Origin: Phycisphaerae bacterium
Lineage (GTDB): Bacteria; Planctomycetota; Phycisphaerae; UBA1845
DNA length: 44,821 nucleotides
Assembly: GCA_029260165.1 (NCBI GenBank)
Contig: JAJDDT010000037.1
Coordinates: 1-44,821 of the forward strand
Direction: 5' to 3'
The position numbers and the translations under genes were made by a program. Positions 22,634 to 32,919 of this stretch are shown here, one piece after another. Position 1 is the stretch's first letter, and each line of letters opens with the position of its first letter. The notes under the pieces were generated by a model that was not told the origin of the DNA, did no database searches, and saw only the letters and a program-made list of their open reading frames with translations.

Positions 22634-24187
22634 CTATTTTCCGCCAACCTGAAAATAGAAAAACGGCGGAATGGTGAGGGCGGCGACGGATCCGCCTCCG
22701 CTGGAGTCCCTGGCGCGGTCCAGCGCGTGTTGGATGTTGGGAGACCACGATACGCCCAGTTTCCTGGCGGTGCGGTCGTTGGGTGGGCCTACGAGAATGA
22801 CGTCCGATAAATACTTGAGTGCGTAGGTGGCCCAGTACCAGACGGTAAACGGGTGGAATCCATGATGAGCGAACCGGTTTCGGTAGGCATCGATCAGGTC
22901 GGGGTCACGGGCGAACTTTTCCTGGAACTCGTGGTGCATGGCGAACGGGTCAACCGTCGAGCCCAGGACCTCGTCGTAGAAACGTTTGTAGGCGACGTGA
23001 TATTCGGGATGGAAAACCTCGTAACACGGATTCATCAGAATGACGACGCCGCCCTTTTTGACCAGCGGTTTGTTGTAGAACCAGTTGAACACATATCCGA
23101 GTACGTCGCTGACGACCAGCACCGGGTTGATGCGGGCACCGACCGAATACGGGCTTAAATCCGGCAAACCGAACACGAGTGTGTCGTATTGCGTCGGGGC
23201 GGGGACGGTCATCTGCCGGGTCATGACGTCGATCGTGCGTTCGTGGACGGCGTCGATGGAACCTGCGTTGATTTCGACCGGGGCGTAGTCACCCGGGACG
23301 CTGCTCAGGATCACCTTGCGTATCCGTTCGGGCAGCAGTTTCATCGAAAGCGGTGTGGCTGACCGCATAAAACGTTCGATCGCGTTGCATTTTTCAGGAG
23401 ATTTTCCCAGGTGGCGGACATGCGCGGGGTACGTCCCGTTGTTCATGGCTGCCTCCATGACCATGATTCGCGCGTGTTTGCTGATCACGCGGCTTATGCG
23501 TTCGATGCAGTTGTGCATGCATGAACCTTCGGGTTGCATGACGTGGGGTATGTCGGCTGTCATTTTCGGGTGGTGGTGGGAGGCGATGGAGTCGTAGGTG
23601 CCGAGTCCAACGGCGACGGATTTGTGCCCGCCATTAAGGGGGATTTGGATGGTATCAACGTAGATGACGAGGTCGCACTCGAGGACGCGTTTGTCGACCT
23701 GCACCGTTTCGCCCTGATCGGTATCTTCAAGGGTGACGATGTTGTCGCGGTCCTCGGCGTCGAAGTTGACGAGTTGCTGTGGGTAGAACTCGCGCATGAT
23801 GTTGGGGCCTACCATGCGGGCGAGTTCGTGTTTCTTCATTTTTCGGTGGAGGGCGACGGCGCAGATGAGCTGGATGTTCTCCTTTTTGACGCCGGTGTCG
23901 TAAATCATCGGCAGCAGGACCTCGAGCGATTGCTGGCGGATGTCGGGCTTTGCGGTCTGCGGGAATGGCTGACAGTTGTCGTCGAAGGCGATCAGCACGC
24001 GTGACCCGGCGTTCAGGAGTTTGTCCAGCGGTTCCATGCCGACCGGTTCGCGGAACGCCTGTCGGACGGCCGCTGGGACGTCCCGCTTCGCAATCCCGGC
24101 CAGCCGCTCCGGTGCGTAAAAAATCGTCGCGTCGTCAGGCAACGGCACGCTGATAATATTGTTGCCACTGTAGGTGAGGTAGTTCAT
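22634..24187 (-). CDS. LarA-like protein (DUF2088, lactate racemase family)
   Basis: 517 residues. The N-terminal domain has the LarA pattern: RVLIAFDDNCQPFPQ at 63-77, ICAVALHRKMKKHEL with His114, VNFDAED, the GGHK motif at 186-189 and the HHH stretch at 204-206. The C-terminal part (VVILMNPCYEVFHPEYH; YLSDVILVGPPNDRT) fits the second domain of the family. Characterised LarA uses a nickel-pincer cofactor to racemise lactate; related proteins act on other 2-hydroxy acids, so the substrate here is unknown. No larB, larC or larE is in the window. The ATG at 24187 overlaps the proline dehydrogenase stop as ATGA and lacks a ribosome site, so translation is probably coupled. Confidence 0.82.
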   Translation of the reverse strand: MNYLTYSGNNIISVPLPDDATIFYAPERLAGIAKRDVPAAVRQAFREPVGMEPLDKLLNAGSRVLIAFDDNCQPFPQTAKPDIRQQSLEVLLPMIYDTGVKKENIQLICAVALHRKMKKHELARMVGPNIMREFYPQQLVNFDAEDRDNIVTLEDTDQGETVQVDKRVLECDLVIYVDTIQIPLNGGHKSVAVGLGTYDSIASHHHPKMTADIPHVMQPEGSCMHNCIERISRVISKHARIMVMEAAMNNGTYPAHVRHLGKSPEKCNAIERFMRSATPLSMKLLPERIRKVILSSVPGDYAPVEINAGSIDAVHERTIDVMTRQMTVPAPTQYDTLVFGLPDLSPYSVGARINPVLVVSDVLGYVFNWFYNKPLVKKGGVVILMNPCYEVFHPEYHVAYKRFYDEVLGSTVDPFAMHHEFQEKFARDPDLIDAYRNRFAHHGFHPFTVWYWATYALKYLSDVILVGPPNDRTARKLGVSWSPNIQHALDRARDSSGGGSVAALTIPPFFYFQVGGK

Positions 24188-25668
24188 CGTCGGTGTCGGT
24201 TCGCCGATCCCATTCCATCGTCCGCGCCAATCGTGGAACGGGTATTGTAGGGCTGATCGCGCGATCCGGGGAGTAGCGAATTCGAATCGAATTTCGTGGG
24301 ACAGTTGATCGCACACGCTGTTGGATTGACCAACAGGGTTGATGCGTTGCGGGCGTCGTAGCTTTGTCGCAGGAAAGAGTCGTTGGCGGTGTTTTCGAGG
24401 AGCCGGCGAATGAGGTAGCCCATGCCGCTGATGAAGTCGCCGCAGGGTGTGTAGACGCGGAGGCAGTGTCCCATTTCGACGACGGCTTGTTTGAGCGGAT
24501 CGCCCATGCCGTTGAGCATCTGGATTTCGTAGTCGTGCGGAGTGAGGCCTGACTGTTCGGCGGTGGCGAGTACGTGGGCGATGCTGCGGACGTTGTGGGA
24601 TGCGAAGGCGGGTCGGATGCTGTGGTGGTTTCGGAGCATTTTGGCGGCGATGCGTTCGAAGCATGCGTCGGACTGCCATTTTTGTTGCCAGACGGGTGGG
24701 ATGACGTTGTTCTGGTTGGCCAGTGCGGTTTCCATGTCCCAGTAGGCACCCTTGACAAGTCGGACGGCGACGGGATGTTCGCGTTTGATCGCCCATTCGA
24801 GGAGACGGTCGTAGTCGTTTTCGGCGTCGACGAGGTAGGCTTGAACGACGATGCCGACGTTGGTCATGTCGTGGAATTCGGATTCGGTGAGTACGCGTTT
24901 GAACAGATCGAACGTGATGTCGCGGTAGTTGAAGGATTCCATATCGATGTTGATGAACGCGTTTTTTTCGCGGGCGCGTCTCAGGATGGGGCGTAGTCGG
25001 ATCGCGACGGAGTTGAACGCGCGGCCGGGGTCGATGGGGTCGAAGTGTGGTGAGAGGGCGGTGAGTTTGATGCTGATGTTGACGCGTGGCATGGGGCCGT
25101 CGCTGCCCGTGTCGATGAGGTTGTCGTTTGGCCAGGTTTGGGCGGCGGGACAGATCGAATCGATGAGGTCGAGGTAGGTTTCGAGGTATCGGTCTGCCTG
25201 GGTTTCGCTGGTGGTGAATTCGCCGAGGACGTCGAGGGTGAAGGCCATGTGCTTGCGGTGGAGTATCCGGACAGACGCGATGGCTTGTTCTGTATTGGAG
25301 CCTGCAATGAAGCTGTGGGCCATCGTTTTGGCGGCGAATTTGGCGGCCGTAACGATGAGTTTGGCGTGGAGAGAGTTGGGGTCGCTATAGCCCAGGATTC
25401 CCTTGATGGCCAATGGCATGTGAACGTCGCGTGGGTCGAGATATTGGGTGATGTGATTGGCGATTTGTTCGTCGGTTTTCAGGACGGGAAGGACGTCGAT
25501 GAACCGAAACGCCTGGACCTTGAGCTGTTCGTGTTGGCTTGACAGGTCGATCATGACCCGCTGCCACCAGGCTTGTTGCCAGATATTGGGTTGAGCTGCC
25601 CGGGCACGTTCAAAGATTTCCGTGCCGATTTCGGTGATGCGCGTTTCGAGTGGTGCGGTGTTGTGCAT
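24184..25668 (-). CDS. proline dehydrogenase (PutA-type, without P5C dehydrogenase domain)
   Basis: 494 residues. It has an N-terminal helical arm and then the ProDH barrel with the PutA-family motifs VNISIKLTALSPHFDP, FINIDMESFNYRDIT, VAVRLVKGAYWDMET, PAFASHNVRSIAH, YEIQMLNGMGD and the flavin/substrate motif GDFISGMGYLIRRLLENTAN. It oxidises proline to pyrroline-5-carboxylate using FAD. In bifunctional PutA a P5C dehydrogenase domain would follow. Here the chain ends 60 residues after the barrel with a tail (PTKFDSNSLLPGSRD, GADDGMGSANRHRR) that might be a relic of the interdomain linker. It lies eight bases after addA and overlaps the larA-like gene. Confidence 0.88.
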   Translation of the reverse strand: MHNTAPLETRITEIGTEIFERARAAQPNIWQQAWWQRVMIDLSSQHEQLKVQAFRFIDVLPVLKTDEQIANHITQYLDPRDVHMPLAIKGILGYSDPNSLHAKLIVTAAKFAAKTMAHSFIAGSNTEQAIASVRILHRKHMAFTLDVLGEFTTSETQADRYLETYLDLIDSICPAAQTWPNDNLIDTGSDGPMPRVNISIKLTALSPHFDPIDPGRAFNSVAIRLRPILRRAREKNAFINIDMESFNYRDITFDLFKRVLTESEFHDMTNVGIVVQAYLVDAENDYDRLLEWAIKREHPVAVRLVKGAYWDMETALANQNNVIPPVWQQKWQSDACFERIAAKMLRNHHSIRPAFASHNVRSIAHVLATAEQSGLTPHDYEIQMLNGMGDPLKQAVVEMGHCLRVYTPCGDFISGMGYLIRRLLENTANDSFLRQSYDARNASTLLVNPTACAINCPTKFDSNSLLPGSRDQPYNTRSTIGADDGMGSANRHRR

Positions 25669-25676
25669 GGTGGTGG

Positions 25677-28600
25677 CTAGGTCTTGTTGGCCGGCGGTAT
25701 GATGTCAACGATGATGCGTGGGTGCAGGAAAACAAGGTGGCAGGATTTGGTTTTCATGTTGAACAACGACTCGACGGAGGTTGCGTACAGTTGCATTTGT
25801 GATCGGTATCGTTGGGCGACCTCGTCGACGTTGGACGCCTGAATTCTGTCGGTCTTGTAATCGATGATATCCAGACACGCGTCACCAACCAGGATTCCGT
25901 CCACCACGCCGCGGACGAGCACCCCGTCATTCAAACTTTCCGGAAGCGTTTCGTCAAACCTGTAGGCCGCCTGGGTGGCGAGGAACATGAATTCACGGTG
26001 GAAGTTGCTGTTCGCCTGTCGGATGCGAACCGCGAGGTCGGTCATCAGGAACCATTCGATGGCGTCGACGTTGATCAGGTCGGATTGCTTTTCATTCAAA
26101 ATGCCGTTGGCGGTCAGTTGATCAAGCTGAACGCGTACGGTGTGTTCGAGATTGAAATCCAGATGCTGCATGAGCTTGTGTGTGGCGATGCCAACGCTGG
26201 CGGATGTTTCGCGGTCCATCCGTGATCGTGGAGACGCTGCCGGTGCGCGGGTGATTTCATCGGGGTCGATAAATGGATCGAGCATGTAGTTGGCTTCGCT
26301 GGCGGCGACGACGGATCGAATGCTTGAGGCGGCGAGACAGGGGTATTCGCACTCGATTCGTTCGAGGATGGCGGTTGCGCGGGTTGGGTCGTCGGACCGC
26401 GGCTCGTCTGGTGGCAGGGGCTTGAGTTGCGCGACGGCGAGTTGGGTGGGCGATGGGCCTGTCTGTTGGGACGGACGGGCGGTATCCCATTGCGTGATGT
26501 CGTCTTTGCCATGCGCGTGCACGCGGTAGATGGCGGTTTCGTTCGGGTGGTCTGGCCACGAAACGATGTTGGGCGGAAATGTGCGAAGTGACGCGGTGAT
26601 CCAGTCGCTGTAGTTGTTGGCTGACAAGATGTCGAGCATGGAAACGGGTGACGGTTCATCCTGGTTTGGTCGGGGGGGGGCGAATTTGGATTTTGGCGTT
26701 GCGATAAGGATGAGCTTGTCTCTTGCGCGTGTCATGGCGACATACAAAATGCGAATTTCCTCGGCTATCGCGTGTCGATGGATACTGTTCGCGACGATTT
26801 GGGATCTTGCGGATGGGTACTCGATGCGCTTTTCGCGGTCGATCACGTTGAGTCCGATGCCGGCGTGGCGGTCGAAGGTGAACCGACCCCTGGCGTCGGA
26901 CAGATTGAAACTCCTTGCGAGGTCCGCGATGAAGACCACAGGGAATTCAAGCCCCTTGGCTGCGTGGATGGTCATGATGCTGACACCGTCGGGGTTTGCG
27001 GACCGGGCGGATGTCCTGATTTGTTTTTCCCTTGCGGCGAGTTGATCAACAAAGCATAGAAAATCGTGGAGCGTGGCGCGCTTGTGATCGCTGAACGACG
27101 CGGTCCGTTGATGGAAGTTGAAAAGATTGCCGCGTCGCTGCGAGCCATTTGGTAACCCGCCGACGTAGGCGAGGAAGCCTGTGTCGGTGATCAGTTTCCA
27201 GAGTGTGTCGTGAATGGAACGTTCGCGGAATTCCCGACGACACCGGTCGACCTTTTTCCAGAATGTTGCGAGTTTTTGAGCGGCGGGATGATCGGAAGAT
27301 CGATCGGGAAAGCGAAACGCGGCTTCGTGAAACGGTTCGGTGCGGCGGCTGATGCGGATGGCGGCGAGATCGTCCTCGGTGAACGGCAAGCCAAGGATGT
27401 GTGACCGAAGGGTGGCTGCCAGTGGGATGTCCTGCTGACTGTTGTCGATGATTTGCAACGCAGCGACGACGTCGCGGATTTCGACGGACTCGAGGAGGTT
27501 GGTTTCGGAATTGGTGGCTGTTGGGATGCCGTATTTCTCGAGAACGGAAGCGATGGTGTTGGCGGAGTGGATACCGGATCGCAGGAGAATGGCTACGTCG
27601 GCGGGTCTGAGGGGTGTTCCATCTTCGCGGGTCATTCCGTTGTCGGTGAGGTGACGAATTTTCATGGCGATGAGGTAGGCTTCGCGCTCGATGGTTTCCC
27701 ATTCGGCGGGGTCGTCCGGATCGAGCATGGGTTGGTTGAGGTTGTCTTCGGTGGAGTCGTTGTCGCTCCCGTGGGGGATGTCGCGTTCGAGGAAATGGAT
27801 GTCGGTGGTGGCAGGGAATGTTGGGTCGACGGGCGGGCGTGTTGCGCTCATTTGTTGCGTGTCATCGTAGTCCATCCCGACGACGCCGGGGTGCATGAGG
27901 TTGGCGAAGAGGCGATTGATCGCGTCGATGACATGCGGGCGACTTCTGAAGTTCTCCTGGAGGTGAATGGTGTGTTGACGATCGTTGTTTTTGCCCTGCG
28001 CCAGACGTTGCTGGAAGACGTCGGGGTCGGCGGACCGAAATCCGTAGATGCTCTGCTTGACGTCGCCGACGGTGAACAGGTTGCTGGGTTCTGTCGAGAC
28101 ACCTTCGCGGCTGATATGCTGGAGGATGGCGTGTTGGATGGGGTTGATGTCCTGATATTCGTCAACAAGGATGTGCGCGAAGCGCTGCCGGATGGTTGTG
28201 GCGATGGTGTCGTTTGTGAGAATGTTGAGCGTTAGTCGTTCGAGATCGGCGAATTCGAGCAGGCTTTTTCGTCGTTTGGTGATGGTGTATTGATCGCGGA
28301 ATCGTTGGACGAGGTCGACGATGGTGGTCACGAACGGAGCGATGGCGGTGATACCCTCGATGAGTTCGCCGGTGGTGAAGAGCGTGAATCGCGTTTGGAT
28401 GCGAGCTTGAAAGAGTGTTCTTGATTTTTTGAAAACCGCACTTGCACGGTCGCGCTGTTGGATCGTTTCAGGCGGGGTTGTGTCTGCGGAGAGTCTGGGG
28501 GGCGACTTGATTTTGGGGTTGTGGTCGCGGACGTTTGTGAGCAAAGCGTCGAGATCTATTGCGGATTGTTGAGAAAGGCCGAAGCTGTTCAGCAGGCGTT

Positions 28601-29387
28601 GCGCCTCGTCGGAAAAGAGGCGGAGTCTGTCGAGGTGCGATGCGGTTTCGTCGAAATACACGCGTGCCTCGGGACCTGTGTTTGCCGGTGGTACGACGTT
28701 CTGTTCGCATTGAATGGACAGTTCCGTGGCGAGTGCCTGCAGGGTGTCGCGGAGAATATTCCGCTGATCTCCGGTGACGAGCGTGCGTTGTTGGGCAAGC
28801 CATTGATCGGGGTCGGGGAGGCTGTCGAGAAAGTTTGAAAGACGGATCACAAATTGGGCGATTTGTTGATCGCTTCCGAGTCCGTAGATGTCAACCAGTT
28901 TCTGAAACGTGGCACCTGCGTTGTCGTTTGACGCGTACAGATTATTGAGGACCGTGTCGAGGGATTCCGCCTGCAGGATTCGCATTTCATCGTCCGGCAG
29001 GAGGATGGCAGAGGGATCGATATCCGCGTGATTGAAATACTGACGAACCATTCGGTTGCAGAATGCGTGGAGCGTGGAGATGTTGGCTGCGTCGACCAGC
29101 GCGATCTGCTCGCGAACGCGTCCGGTGTCGGCGTGGGTTGTGAGCCGTTTGGAAAGTGCGGTGCGGATACGCGTTTTCATTTCGGCGGCGGCGGCGTCTG
29201 TGAACGTAACGATGGTCAGTTCATCGAGATTGCATCTGTCAGGTTGCGGAGCATCGCAAACGAGGTAGACGCAGCGTTCGGTCAGGACAGCCGTCTTGCC
29301 CGAGCCGGCGGCTGCGGAGACCGCGATGCCCTGCCCCATCCGCGTGATGGCGTCCTGTTGGTTGGGTGTCCAGCGGATGTCAGCCAT
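25677..29387 (-). CDS. addA: AddAB helicase-nuclease subunit AddA
   Basis: 1236 residues, normal for AddA. UvrD-type helicase motifs include the N-terminal WTPNQQDAI, Walker A AAAGSGKTAVL near 25-35, TFTDAAAAEMKTRI, DEYQDINPIQ (motif II), VGDVKQSIYGFR (motif III), MTIHAAKGLEFPVVF and LYVAMTRARDKLIL (motif VI). The RecB-type nuclease domain at the C-terminus carries LDIIDYKTDR and QMQLYA. AddAB processes double-strand breaks for homologous recombination. The start overlaps the last eight bases of addB. A nine-base C tract in the coding strand (plus 26672-26680) encodes Ala-Pro-Pro. Confidence 0.95.
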   Translation of the reverse strand: MADIRWTPNQQDAITRMGQGIAVSAAAGSGKTAVLTERCVYLVCDAPQPDRCNLDELTIVTFTDAAAAEMKTRIRTALSKRLTTHADTGRVREQIALVDAANISTLHAFCNRMVRQYFNHADIDPSAILLPDDEMRILQAESLDTVLNNLYASNDNAGATFQKLVDIYGLGSDQQIAQFVIRLSNFLDSLPDPDQWLAQQRTLVTGDQRNILRDTLQALATELSIQCEQNVVPPANTGPEARVYFDETASHLDRLRLFSDEAQRLLNSFGLSQQSAIDLDALLTNVRDHNPKIKSPPRLSADTTPPETIQQRDRASAVFKKSRTLFQARIQTRFTLFTTGELIEGITAIAPFVTTIVDLVQRFRDQYTITKRRKSLLEFADLERLTLNILTNDTIATTIRQRFAHILVDEYQDINPIQHAILQHISREGVSTEPSNLFTVGDVKQSIYGFRSADPDVFQQRLAQGKNNDRQHTIHLQENFRSRPHVIDAINRLFANLMHPGVVGMDYDDTQQMSATRPPVDPTFPATTDIHFLERDIPHGSDNDSTEDNLNQPMLDPDDPAEWETIEREAYLIAMKIRHLTDNGMTREDGTPLRPADVAILLRSGIHSANTIASVLEKYGIPTATNSETNLLESVEIRDVVAALQIIDNSQQDIPLAATLRSHILGLPFTEDDLAAIRISRRTEPFHEAAFRFPDRSSDHPAAQKLATFWKKVDRCRREFRERSIHDTLWKLITDTGFLAYVGGLPNGSQRRGNLFNFHQRTASFSDHKRATLHDFLCFVDQLAAREKQIRTSARSANPDGVSIMTIHAAKGLEFPVVFIADLARSFNLSDARGRFTFDRHAGIGLNVIDREKRIEYPSARSQIVANSIHRHAIAEEIRILYVAMTRARDKLILIATPKSKFAPPRPNQDEPSPVSMLDILSANNYSDWITASLRTFPPNIVSWPDHPNETAIYRVHAHGKDDITQWDTARPSQQTGPSPTQLAVAQLKPLPPDEPRSDDPTRATAILERIECEYPCLAASSIRSVVAASEANYMLDPFIDPDEITRAPAASPRSRMDRETSASVGIATHKLMQHLDFNLEHTVRVQLDQLTANGILNEKQSDLINVDAIEWFLMTDLAVRIRQANSNFHREFMFLATQAAYRFDETLPESLNDGVLVRGVVDGILVGDACLDIIDYKTDRIQASNVDEVAQRYRSQMQLYATSVESLFNMKTKSCHLVFLHPRIIVDIIPPANKT

Positions 29388-32300
29388 CGGATGACTGCTC
29401 CACCCTGCCTACCCTGTTCATAACCTCGGTTCGTGACATCGAGATCAACCTGCGTGTCGGGGTGGAGCCGGGTTCGTAGCGACAGACCGGTTTGAATTGG
29501 CAATAACGGCAGGGAGAAAACGATTTGAGTCGGTACGGGCGCACGTCGATTGTCCCGTCAAGCCATCGGTCTGCCCATTGGCCTATTGTTTGCCTTGTGC
29601 GTTCGAGCATACCTGCGAATTCAGCGTTGTCAGCCACATCGGAGCTGTCCTTATAACCAAATGTACCTTTTTGGTTTCTATATATTTTGAAAACCGGCGA
29701 CCATTTTGATGAACCCGTGGATTCGATGCGATCGATGTGTTTTGTGTTGATTAGTCCGCGCGGGCATTCGTCGCTGTTGCTGAGTTTGGATTCGTCGGCT
29801 TCCCGGGGGTGCTTGACGCGTCGATAACGTTCGCGGATTGGAAGAAAAAACGCAGCCACTGGTATGATGCGTCTTCCGAACAGAGATTGTCCCTGCTGTT
29901 GGAGAACGAGCAGGTAGGCGAGCAGTTGCAGGGACATCCCGTGGTACGCAGCCGCCAGATCCAGCGTTCTTTCCCTAGTGCGTTTGTAGTCAATCACAGT
30001 CGCGAGATAGGCGTCGGCTGTCTCGGCAAGGTCCACGCGGTCGATGTAGCCTCGGAGCAGGAGTTTCCGTCCCCTGGGTGTGGTAATTTCCAGGGCATTC
30101 AATCCCTTGCGGTCTGAAAAACCGAAAGCGAGTTCGGTTCGGGTCGGACGCATATCACCGGCACGCGTCGCGATTTGCTGGTTCGCGATGATCGAAGCCA
30201 ACTCATGTGTTGCCCGGCTTGAGAGAAAGGTGTCGTGTGGGTTGGCCAGCTCCGCAAACAGCGGGATGTTGGTCCTGACGTGATCCAATCCCCGTTCGAG
30301 TCGTTCGGAGATTTCCGTCGGGGCCAGTTCGATGAACGCAACCTTGTCAGCCACGACGCCGCCAACAAATGCCTCGAGAATGGCGTGGTGAAACGTGCCC
30401 AGATCGACGACCTGTAGTGCTGCGATTTCACGTTCCTGAAGACCGAGCGTGTTGTTGGCGAAATGACGAAACGGACAGGATGCATAGGCTTCGAGACTGG
30501 AGACACTCGCCCTCAATGGCTCGCGATAGAGTTGAGCAACCGACGTCGGTGACAGCGATGCGGCGTTGTTGTACGCAAGCGACGAGGTCGCGGTTCCCAT
30601 CACGTTCCGCCATTCCGTGTTTTTGTATGACAATGCGTAAAGATCGTTGAACAGCATTCTGCGGTCCGCCTTGTTGTCCGAATTGGGATCGGACGTGGGC
30701 ACGATCGGGCGATGTCGCATCGCGTGGGTCACCTGCGCTGCCAGGTCAAACGGTGTCAGGATGGACCAATCTGACAACGACGCTACAGGGTCCTCGATTT
30801 TCCTCGTCGCCAGTTTCGGGAGAATGCGACGAACCGAATCAAGGAACATGGAAGGGCGAAGCTCGTTTCCCTTTTCGTCCGCGCGCGCATAACAAATCAA
30901 GAGTTGTTGCGAGGCGCGGGTCATCGCGATGTAGGCGAGCAGGGCTTCGTCGTTGAGATGTTGTTGTCTCGGTGTTCCGAGGTCAGTCCCTGCTTCCCGC
31001 AGCGAAGAGCGATCCCCGTGGTTGAGAATGGTATCTTCCTTCAGTGGCGATGGAAACGTATTGTCGTCGAAACCGAGGATAATCGCGAGTTTGAGATCGG
31101 GATTTCGACTGCGCTCGATCGAACCGATCAACACCTGATCGAGCATGGATGGTGCCAAACCAACCGACCACTGCAGAACGGCTGTGTCGAAAACGAGTCG
31201 GGCGGTGGCGACATCAAACACCTCGCGACCGAGGGTCGTTTCAAATTCGGCGCACAACTCCTCGAATGACGCCCACGTTTGACGGTGCAGATCAGCCAAT
31301 TCAAATTCACCGGCGGCGTCCGCCCGTTCCGCCCAGTCGCTGATGGTCTTTTCGCAATTGAACACCTTCGCAATTTCCTGCAAAACGGTTGCCCACCGTC
31401 GCCCGTCCATCTTGTCTTCGGTGGTCGCCAGTGAATACCACTCCGCCAGCAGCGGTTTGATCGCATCCCGCGCTGACTGAATCAGGTCCATCGGGTGCCG
31501 CTTCTGTTCTTTCGTCTTGTTGCCCTGCGACCGATGTCGTGGCGGAACAGACCAATCCGGTTGAATCCACCGCTCCGCCCCGTTCAATCCCGTGGCCAAT
31601 AGATAATTGTCCAACGCGTCAGCCCGTCGCGATTCGACAGGACAGAAACCCGTCTTGAGAAGATGTCGAATTGGCCCATATGGGTAATCATCGATCGCCA
31701 GGTCGAACAGGCATCGCAGGAGGTCGATCAACGGGTGCTTCGAAATAGGGCGACGCTGATCAACGAAGAACGGAATACCCCGAGCGGCCAACGATGCTGT
31801 CAGAAGTGCGCGGTAGGTCGGCAAATTGCGAACGACAATGGCTACGTCGCGATATCGAAGCGGATGGGATTTGCGTTGGACGGCTTCGACGATGCGCGCG
31901 ACGGAATATTCCACCTCGGTCCGCCTGTCAGACGCCTCGACTATTTGCACGCTTTCATCACAGGCGTCAACGTCGGGACTGCCCGAAAAGAGTCGGTGTT
32001 CGAGACTCTGCAGCATGGACGAAGTGTTAAAACGACGCGCGGCAGACGAAAGCACGACCGGTTTTTCAACCGAAACACCGACCGATGTCAACGCGTCCGA
32101 AACCCGCGCAAGCGTCCCTCGCGTGCGTCGAAACAGGCCCAACGCGCCGCCCGACGGAGCTGCGTCGTCCTGCGGATCGATCAACAAGGTAATCTCGATC
32201 GTCTCCGATATCCGCGCCAGACCGACGAGCATCCGCTGTTCCTGACCCGTGAATCCTGCGAATCCATCAACCCAAACGCGAGCGCCGGTCAGCCATCCAC

Positions 32301-32874
32301 ACCGCGAGACGTTGTCGGTCGCCGTTTCCAACTGCTGTGTCGGATCAACGCGATTGGACTCAATCAGCGAAACGTACGTCTCGTAGATCCACGCGACGTC
32401 TTGAAGCCGGGCCTCCCGCGTGGGATCGTCTTCGGTCGAAATCCTGGCACGGAGTTGCTCGGGCGTGACCGTTTCAGCCAGGCACTCCGCGATGGTCAGG
32501 CCCATGCGTTCGACAAACCCTCCAAATCGTTCCGCACTCCTGTAATATTGTAACCTGTTGCGACACCGAATCATGGCCAAACGAAGGAGCATGCTCCGCC
32601 CGGTGCTCGTGAGCACATCGCGATCGTGCAGCCCGACCTCGTTCAAAATCCGGTACGCCAACCGTTGAAAACTGAGCACCTCCGCACGATGGGCGGCTCG
32701 TGTCGGAAGAATATCAAGAAGTGCCCGCTCGGATTGAAGGCTGGCCTGCTCGGGAACCAGAAGGATGAGTCGCGGACCTGTGATCGGCGAGTCTGTCAGT
32801 TGCTCGGCAATCGAATGAAGACAGTGGTGTGTCTTGCCCGTTCCCGCTCTTCCAATGACGAACCGTGCAGCCAT
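29380..32874 (-). CDS. addB: AddAB helicase-nuclease subunit AddB
   Basis: 1164 residues from the ATG at 32874; an in-frame TTG at 32892 is unlikely. The inactivated-helicase N-terminus has GRAGTGKTHHCL and LLVPEQASLQSERALL. The C-terminal nuclease has VIDYKRTRERTLDL and a QLLAYLLVL segment. Four iron-sulfur cysteines typical of AddB are present: one in YASCPFRHFANNTLGL and three in PCRYCQFKPVC. The subunit scans for recombination hotspots and cuts one strand. It follows a TPR lipoprotein gene by 45 bases and precedes addA. Confidence 0.93.
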   Translation of the reverse strand: MAARFVIGRAGTGKTHHCLHSIAEQLTDSPITGPRLILLVPEQASLQSERALLDILPTRAAHRAEVLSFQRLAYRILNEVGLHDRDVLTSTGRSMLLRLAMIRCRNRLQYYRSAERFGGFVERMGLTIAECLAETVTPEQLRARISTEDDPTREARLQDVAWIYETYVSLIESNRVDPTQQLETATDNVSRCGWLTGARVWVDGFAGFTGQEQRMLVGLARISETIEITLLIDPQDDAAPSGGALGLFRRTRGTLARVSDALTSVGVSVEKPVVLSSAARRFNTSSMLQSLEHRLFSGSPDVDACDESVQIVEASDRRTEVEYSVARIVEAVQRKSHPLRYRDVAIVVRNLPTYRALLTASLAARGIPFFVDQRRPISKHPLIDLLRCLFDLAIDDYPYGPIRHLLKTGFCPVESRRADALDNYLLATGLNGAERWIQPDWSVPPRHRSQGNKTKEQKRHPMDLIQSARDAIKPLLAEWYSLATTEDKMDGRRWATVLQEIAKVFNCEKTISDWAERADAAGEFELADLHRQTWASFEELCAEFETTLGREVFDVATARLVFDTAVLQWSVGLAPSMLDQVLIGSIERSRNPDLKLAIILGFDDNTFPSPLKEDTILNHGDRSSLREAGTDLGTPRQQHLNDEALLAYIAMTRASQQLLICYARADEKGNELRPSMFLDSVRRILPKLATRKIEDPVASLSDWSILTPFDLAAQVTHAMRHRPIVPTSDPNSDNKADRRMLFNDLYALSYKNTEWRNVMGTATSSLAYNNAASLSPTSVAQLYREPLRASVSSLEAYASCPFRHFANNTLGLQEREIAALQVVDLGTFHHAILEAFVGGVVADKVAFIELAPTEISERLERGLDHVRTNIPLFAELANPHDTFLSSRATHELASIIANQQIATRAGDMRPTRTELAFGFSDRKGLNALEITTPRGRKLLLRGYIDRVDLAETADAYLATVIDYKRTRERTLDLAAAYHGMSLQLLAYLLVLQQQGQSLFGRRIIPVAAFFLPIRERYRRVKHPREADESKLSNSDECPRGLINTKHIDRIESTGSSKWSPVFKIYRNQKGTFGYKDSSDVADNAEFAGMLERTRQTIGQWADRWLDGTIDVRPYRLKSFSPCRYCQFKPVCRYEPGSTPTRRLISMSRTEVMNRVGRVEQSSDG

Positions 32875-32919
32875 GACGATGGTGTACGGCAACGAGGCAT
32901 GACGGTCAATCGACGCGAA

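Noticed and set aside
22634-24796. N-terminal extension of the LarA-like protein to 720 residues
   Set aside because: The extra 203 codons overlap the proline dehydrogenase gene in another frame and are low-complexity; LarA similarity starts at the ATG at 24187.
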